64,000 bases of DNA, taken from NCBI RefSeq assembly GCF_008386575.1, contig NZ_VUOA01000040.1, positions 48,024-112,023 of the forward strand, written 5' to 3'. The notes beneath the pieces are model-generated. The model did no database searches. It was not told where the DNA came from and saw only the letters and a program-made list of their open reading frames with translations. Source of the DNA: Salinarimonas soli. Its GTDB lineage: Bacteria; Pseudomonadota; Alphaproteobacteria; Rhizobiales; Beijerinckiaceae. The position numbers and the translations under genes were made by a program. This document shows, piece after piece, positions 59,636-64,000 of this stretch (position 1 is the stretch's first letter; the number at the start of each line of letters is the position of its first letter).

Positions 59636-60265
59636 ATGGAAGGCGTCACCGTCGTCGATCACCCGCTGGTGCAGCACAAGCTGACCCTCATGCGCGACAA
59701 GAAGCGCTCCACGAAGGGCTTCCGCCAGCTCCTCAACGAGGTCGGCATGCTGCTCGCCTACGAGGTGACGCGCGATCTTCCCCTGGAGCCCGTGGAGATC
59801 GACACGCCCGTCGCCACGATGCAGGCGCCCCAGATCGCCGGCAAGAAGCTCGTGCTGGCCCCGATCCTGCGCGCGGGCGTGGGCTTCCTCGACGGCATGC
59901 TCACCCTCGTGCCCTCCGCCCGCGTCGCCCATATCGGCCTCTACCGCGACCCCGAGACGCTCCAGGCGGTGGAGTATTATTTCAAGGCCCCCTCCGACCT
60001 CGCCGACCGCCTCGTCCTCGTTCTCGATCCCATGCTCGCCACCGCCAATTCGGCGGTGGCCGCCGTGGACCGGCTGAAGGAGCGCGGCGCGCGCGACATG
60101 CGCTTCGTGTGCCTGCTCGCGGCGCCCGAGGGCATCGACCGGATGCGCGGCGCGCACCCGGACGTGCCGATCTGGACCGCCGCCATCGACGAGCACCTCA
60201 ACGACCACGGCTACATCGTGCCAGGCCTCGGCGACGCGGGCGACCGCATGTACGGCACGCGCTAG
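59636..60265 (+). CDS. upp: Uracil phosphoribosyltransferase
   Basis: Converts uracil and PRPP to UMP; 209 residues. Family marks: [80 protein letters not shown] and the PRPP loop [20 protein letters not shown], with [13 protein letters not shown] at the C-terminus. Next to urc1 and urc4 it most likely feeds the URC catabolic route, whose first step is ribosylation of uracil, as well as salvage. Confidence 0.95.
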   Translation: MEGVTVVDHPLVQHKLTLMRDKKRSTKGFRQLLNEVGMLLAYEVTRDLPLEPVEIDTPVATMQAPQIAGKKLVLAPILRAGVGFLDGMLTLVPSARVAHIGLYRDPETLQAVEYYFKAPSDLADRLVLVLDPMLATANSAVAAVDRLKERGARDMRFVCLLAAPEGIDRMRGAHPDVPIWTAAIDEHLNDHGYIVPGLGDAGDRMYGTR

Positions 60266-60360
60266 GGTCTGTCCGACGTTCATGGAAACGCCGGACAGAC
60301 CCTAGATTCCTGATTTGTCGTATGTCCCGGAGAACCGGTTTCCACTTCTCCGGGACATAC
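60262..60360. terminator. Two tandem 14-bp hairpins after upp
   Basis: CTAGGGTCTGTCCG (60262-60275) pairs with CGGACAGACCCTAG (60292-60305), overlapping the upp stop codon. A second hairpin, GTATGTCCCGGAGA (60320-60333) with TCTCCGGGACATAC (60347-60360), follows. Both are perfect 14-bp stems without T-runs. They probably end the urc-upp transcript. The second resembles the inner repeat at 30499-30561, so it may be a dispersed element. Confidence 0.6.
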
Positions 60361-60409
60361 TCTAGGGGGTCCGGCGTTCACCCCCGACACGGCTGACACG
60401 AGACCCGCC

Positions 60410-61348
60410 ATGCGCTTCATCCTCGTCGACTGGGGCACCACCCGCTTTCGCGGCTTCCTCGTGGAGGACGGCGCGATCACCGGACGCGTCTCGGCCGACG
60501 AGGGCGTGAGCGCGCTCAAGGGCGGCGATCACCCAGGGGTGTTCCGCCGCCATTGCGGCCCCTGGCTCGAGGCCTATCCCGACGCCCCCGTGGCGCTGGT
60601 GGGCATGGTGGGCAGCCGCGAGGGCTGGACCGTTGCCCCCTACGCCCCCTGCCCGGCGGGGCCCGCCGACATCGCCCGCGCGCTCATCCCCGTGGATCTC
60701 GGCGGCGGGCGCATGGGCCGGATCGTGCCCGGCGCGGTCTGCGAGGTGGAGCCCGGCGCCGTGGACGTGATGCGCGGCGAGGAGACCCTCGCGCTCGGCG
60801 CGGGCGTCGCCGACGGCCTCGTGTGCCTGCCGGGCACCCATCCCAAATGGGTCGAGATGCGCGGCGGACGCATCCACCGCTTCGCCACCTATCTCACGGG
60901 CGAGGCCTACGACCTGTTCCGCAACCATTCCATGGTGGGGCGGCCCGCCACCGAGCCCGAGGATCCGGCGGGCTTCGATCTGGGCCTCGACGCCGCCGGG
61001 CGCAACGCGGGCGAGGCGGAGCCGGTTCTGCGCTCCGCCGGGATCGAGGCGCCGCGCGCGCGCCGCGCCGGTCTCCTCCACCTCCTCTTCGGCGCCCGTG
61101 CCGCCACGGTCACGGGCCGCCTGCCGCCGGCGCAGCTCGGACCCTACCTGTCGGGCCTGCTCACGGGCGACGAGATCAACGGCGCGCTCTCGCTCTTTCC
61201 CGCGCCGGAGGCCATGACGATCGTGGCAGGCTCGCCCCGTGCCGATCTCTATGTGCGGGCCCTGGCGCGCCGCGGCATCGAGGCGCGGATCAAGTCTCCC
61301 GAGGAGGCCCTGATCGCGGGCCTCGGCCTCATCCTCGCGCAGGGCTGA
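60410..61348 (+). CDS. dgoK: 2-dehydro-3-deoxygalactonokinase
   Basis: Phosphorylates 2-keto-3-deoxygalactonate in galactonate breakdown (De Ley-Doudoroff route). 312 residues, DgoK family: MRFILVDWGTTRFRGFLVED with the N-terminal phosphate loop, RHCGPWLEAYPDAPVALVGM, GSREGWTVAPYAPCPAGPAD, GEETLALGAGVADGLVCLPG, THPKWVEMRGGRIHRFATYL, FNHSMV-like region, and LTGDEINGALSLFP. No other galactonate gene adjoins, so it may rely on partners elsewhere. Confidence 0.93.
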   Translation: MRFILVDWGTTRFRGFLVEDGAITGRVSADEGVSALKGGDHPGVFRRHCGPWLEAYPDAPVALVGMVGSREGWTVAPYAPCPAGPADIARALIPVDLGGGRMGRIVPGAVCEVEPGAVDVMRGEETLALGAGVADGLVCLPGTHPKWVEMRGGRIHRFATYLTGEAYDLFRNHSMVGRPATEPEDPAGFDLGLDAAGRNAGEAEPVLRSAGIEAPRARRAGLLHLLFGARAATVTGRLPPAQLGPYLSGLLTGDEINGALSLFPAPEAMTIVAGSPRADLYVRALARRGIEARIKSPEEALIAGLGLILAQG

Positions 61349-61487
61349 GCAGACCGCGGGACAAATCGTTCCGGTCGCCGCAAGCCTCCATCAACCCTGG
61401 CGCGGGGAGCGCGGCGCGCGTTCAGCATTCCGCAAGGCGTCGGCCCCGAGATGGAGGCCTCACCATCCGCCAGCGCAAGGTGCGGTC

Positions 61488-61979
61488 ATGACGCGTCCCA
61501 TCGTCTGGGCCCTCGGGGTCTTCGGCGTCGCGGCTCTCTCGGCGGGGCAGTTCGTCTCGAACGGCCCGCCGGGAGCGGTCGCGCCGGCTTCGGTCGCGGG
61601 CACGGGCGAGCGGCTTCTCGTGATCGCGTCGGACCTTCGCGGGCACTACATCGTCCACCCGACCATCGGCAGCGCCCGGCTGCGCATGCTCGTCGACACG
61701 GGGGCAAGCTTCGTCGCGCTCACCGCGGAGGATGCCGGAAAGGCGGGGATCCGGCCCGGCCCGGGCGACCCCGTCAGGACCCTGTCCACCGCCAACGGCG
61801 TCGTCGTGGCGCGGGCGGTGCGCGTCCGGGAGATGAGCGTCGGCGACATCGTGGTGCGGGACGTGGAAGCCGTGGTGATGCCCCCCGGGAGCATGGGCGT
61901 GAGCCTGCTCGGGATGGCCTTCCTGCGCCGCCTCAAGGGCTTCGAGGTCTCGGGCGGCCGCCTCACCCTGCGGGGCTGA
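61488..61979 (+). CDS. Clan AA retropepsin-like aspartic protease (TIGR02281 type)
   Basis: 163 residues. A hydrophobic N-terminus (WALGVFGVAALSAGQFVS) anchors a periplasmic retropepsin-like domain with the active-site DTGAS in RLRMLVDTGASFVALTAEDA, the flap-like STANGVVVARAVRV and a second hydrophobic Gly motif SLLGMAFLRRLKGFEV. The single aspartate implies a homodimer. Common in alphaproteobacteria; substrate unknown. The protein is slightly shorter than typical members. Confidence 0.88.
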   Translation: MTRPIVWALGVFGVAALSAGQFVSNGPPGAVAPASVAGTGERLLVIASDLRGHYIVHPTIGSARLRMLVDTGASFVALTAEDAGKAGIRPGPGDPVRTLSTANGVVVARAVRVREMSVGDIVVRDVEAVVMPPGSMGVSLLGMAFLRRLKGFEVSGGRLTLRG

Positions 61980-62115
61980 GGATCACGGCGCCGCGCCCCG
62001 GCTGCGCGGTGGCCCACCATGCGGATGCGCGAGGGCCCCGTGTCACGGGGCGCCCCGGGAATGCGCCGCCCCTGTGAGAAATGTCCCGATCCTGGGCGGC
62101 TGCGCCCCCGAGCTC

Positions 62116-62739
62116 TCAGGTGGTCGGGCTCGTGAGGCAGGCGGTCGAGCCCGCGCGCACGACCTCGCTCACGTTGCGAACCGGCCAGGGGGTCGTTTCG
62201 GAGAGGGTCAGGGTGCCGGTGATCACGTAGCCGACCATGGGTTTGTAATCCATCGTGGCATCGGCCACCACGTAGGAGGTGTTGGCCGTGCGGAAGCCCT
62301 CCGGCACGTCCACGACGGCGTTGCGCGTCAAGGCCGTGGCGCCGCCTCGGGCGTCGCTCCAGCAGACCCGGCCCTCGACCACGGTGTCGGAGATCTTGCG
62401 CACGACGATGGAGGTGACCCTCATCTGGACCTTCGAGCCGTCGAACGGGTACATGACCGCTGCGGCCGCCGCGAAGATGCTGTTCATCTCGGTGTCGCTG
62501 ATCGTCGTGCCGCGGCCCGTCAAGTCCGCGAGGCTGCGGGACAGGAGGGTGAGCTTGCGGTCGGCACTGACCCCGTTCGTGACCTCGACCATGCCGAAAT
62601 AGAGCACCATCATGAACGGCAGCACGAGGGCGAACTCGACGGCCGCGACGCCGCCCCGGCTCCGGACGAAGGCCGCGAGCCGGCCCAGGGCGTTCTTCGA
62701 CGCGGCGACGGGGCGCATGGGGAACCTCGGCGCGCTCAT
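62116..62739 (-). CDS. TadE/TadG-like pseudopilin, second pilus cluster
   Basis: 207 residues. TadE-type N-terminal helix: [20 protein letters not shown] with the conserved Glu, then [40 protein letters not shown]. The remaining extracytoplasmic part has a Cys pair and a C-terminal CLTSP. It overlaps the previous gene as ATGA, so both are from one operon with the protein below. Likely a minor pilin. Confidence 0.85.
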   Translation of the reverse strand: MSAPRFPMRPVAASKNALGRLAAFVRSRGGVAAVEFALVLPFMMVLYFGMVEVTNGVSADRKLTLLSRSLADLTGRGTTISDTEMNSIFAAAAAVMYPFDGSKVQMRVTSIVVRKISDTVVEGRVCWSDARGGATALTRNAVVDVPEGFRTANTSYVVADATMDYKPMVGYVITGTLTLSETTPWPVRNVSEVVRAGSTACLTSPTT

Positions 62740-63371
62740 TGGTAGGGCTCGTTGCGGAAGGTTGCGGTCGCCATGAGGAGACGGTTGCCGTTGGCGAGAT
62801 TGCCCTGGTTCGTGTTGAGCAGGGACACGAAGACCGGATATTCGAGGGCCGCCCGCACCACGACGATCTCGTTCGGCTGGCTGTTCTGGTAGGTGAAGCT
62901 GCTGGTGTCGAGCGCCCCGTTCGTGACGGGCGGCGTGATCGCCCCGGGGAAGGCCGAGTAGGAGCGCACGTCGATCTTCAGCTTGCCGTGGCAGTCGAAC
63001 AGCGGGAGGCGGTTGACCTTCTGGCCGTCCTTGACCTCCGTTCCGCAGATCATATCCTTGAAGGCCTCCGCGAGCTGCGCGGCGGACTTGCCTTGGTTCG
63101 ACGCCTGGAGCTGGAACTGCCCCGTGTAGATCTGGCGCGAGGCGTCCGCGATCATCGACTCCATGACCTGGGACGTCCAGAAGGCGAGGGACACCTCGAG
63201 GATCGAGAACAGGATCGCGAAGAAGGGCATCGCGACAAGGGAAAATTCCACCGCCGTGACGCCGTTCGCGTCCCGGCGAAACCGCCTCAGGAGCGTGCGC
63301 CGGACGTGCCGGGGCGGGGAGGGGGGCGGCGTGGGATCGGGAGGGGCTGCGGGCATGGCGGACGGATCCAT
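62736..63371 (-). CDS. TadE-like pseudopilin, second pilus cluster
   Basis: 211 residues. A Pro-rich cytoplasmic head, then [20 protein letters not shown] with the conserved Glu, [20 protein letters not shown] and [20 protein letters not shown]. The extracytoplasmic part has a single Cys pair (MICGTE, FDCHGK) that could be a disulfide. It is a paralogue in type of the tadE genes at 14130-15255 but with clearly different sequence. Confidence 0.87.
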   Translation of the reverse strand: MDPSAMPAAPPDPTPPPSPPRHVRRTLLRRFRRDANGVTAVEFSLVAMPFFAILFSILEVSLAFWTSQVMESMIADASRQIYTGQFQLQASNQGKSAAQLAEAFKDMICGTEVKDGQKVNRLPLFDCHGKLKIDVRSYSAFPGAITPPVTNGALDTSSFTYQNSQPNEIVVVRAALEYPVFVSLLNTNQGNLANGNRLLMATATFRNEPYQ

Positions 63372-63533
63372 GGCTCCCTTGGGAGCGTGATGCCGGATGG
63401 CGGCCGGCGACGTTGCAACCCCCGTGTAGCGCGGAAAGATTTCCGGACGGTTAGAGGGCTGCCGAGCCCGGTCGCGGGGGCGTCAAGGATTCGTTCACCG
63501 CTGCGGCCCGGACGAGCGCGGCGCCTTGCGGGG

Positions 63534-63992
63534 TCAGCGGCTCGTCGCCGTCGAGTTGCGCGCCTGGGCCTGGCCGGCGGTCTCGCTGAAGTACCTGCCC
63601 GAATCGCCGAGCAGGATCGAGGGCTGGCAATTGGGCGTGCACGAATAGGATTCCCGCTCGAGCCCGCGCTGGACCACCACGACGGAATCCACGGGCGCCT
63701 GCACGCTGATCATCGACTCGGCCAGCATGGTGCCGGCGTTGTCGAGGGCGATCAGGTTCGTCACCCCGTAGCTCTTGCCCGTGAGGATGAGGACCCCGTT
63801 CCGCTGGACGGTGACGTCCGCGATGATCGGGTTGCCGACGATCACCGTCTGGGTCCGCTCCGGCAGCTTGATCACGCGGGCGTGGTCGATCTGCACGGAG
63901 ACGGTTTCCCGGGCCTTGGCGGCCGGATCGGCGAGCGCCGGCGCGGCGAGGCCGGCGAGAAGTCCGATCGAGGCGAGCAGTGCAAGGCGCAT
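63534..63992 (-). CDS. Stand-alone secretin N-domain pilus protein (CpaC-N-like)
   Basis: 152 residues with a signal peptide (LALLASIGLLAGLAAPALAD). The body matches the pilus-assembly N-terminal domain found at the start of CpaC (PF13629 type): VSVQIDHARVIKLPERTQTV, IVGNPIIADVTVQRNGVLIL, TGKSYGVTNLIALDNAGTML. There is no secretin core after it; the tail has a C-x-x-x-C motif (YSCTPNCQPSIL) and a polar end. It precedes the two TadE-like genes, so it belongs to a second Tad-like cluster extending beyond 64000. Confidence 0.85.
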   Translation of the reverse strand: MRLALLASIGLLAGLAAPALADPAAKARETVSVQIDHARVIKLPERTQTVIVGNPIIADVTVQRNGVLILTGKSYGVTNLIALDNAGTMLAESMISVQAPVDSVVVVQRGLERESYSCTPNCQPSILLGDSGRYFSETAGQAQARNSTATSR

Positions 63993-64000
63993 CGAAGCCG

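Overview
The window is a stretch of a very GC-rich alphaproteobacterial chromosome, most likely Hyphomicrobiales and perhaps close to Methylobacteriaceae (family placement is inference). Pointers are a methylsuccinyl-CoA dehydrogenase of the ethylmalonyl-CoA pathway, a class I lysyl-tRNA synthetase, the long two-domain dCTP deaminase, a complete-looking Tad/Cpa pilus operon with a perfect CtrA-type box in front of it, and many short palindromic intergenic repeats of the kind common in Rhizobiales. There is no phage, insertion sequence or CRISPR array.

Layout. 0-9 kb: housekeeping and metabolic genes (acyltransferase, bifunctional PBP, EamA transporter, mcd, EAL phosphodiesterase), interrupted by a small AT-rich gene and a remarkable tRNA gene that has a serine-type body with a tryptophan (CCA) anticodon. 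8.8-19.5 kb: minus-strand Tad/Cpa operon cpaB-cpaC-lipoprotein-tadG-tadE-tadE/F-cpaE-cpaF-tadB-tadC-tadD; the pilin and prepilin peptidase are not in the window. 20-22.5 kb: M20 peptidase and DedA. 22.5-28.1 kb: a tightly coupled five-gene signalling operon (atypical kinase with zinc ribbon, PP2C phosphatase, PrsW-type membrane protease, TerY-like vWA protein, membrane-anchored protein); the kinase and the protease share a C-terminal module.

28-38.5 kb: pyrD, DUF952, an S24/HTH repressor, lysS, a solute-binding protein, a GT2 glycosyltransferase, an XRE repressor, sco1 and MYG1. 38.5-49.4 kb: a surface-glycan region whose core (HAD-UbiA fusion, GtrA, DprE1-like, DprE2-like, polytopic GT-C-like protein) looks like a polyprenyl-phospho-D-arabinofuranose pathway, with a GT87 mannosyltransferase-like protein, a second copy of the polytopic protein and a GT14 enzyme nearby. 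49.4-56.2 kb: tRNA-Gly, dcd, a Gly-rich secreted protein behind a second perfect CtrA-type box, a CDP-alcohol phosphatidyltransferase, apaG-argE, and an M29 aminopeptidase.

56.4-60.3 kb: urc1-urc4-upp, the signature of the URC uracil catabolic route, with repeat elements inserted between the genes. 60.4-64 kb: dgoK, a clan AA aspartic protease, and the end of a second minus-strand pilus-like cluster (secretin-N-domain protein, two TadE/TadG-like pseudopilins) that continues past the right edge. Most intergenic space over 150 bases is filled with palindromic repeats of two or three families.
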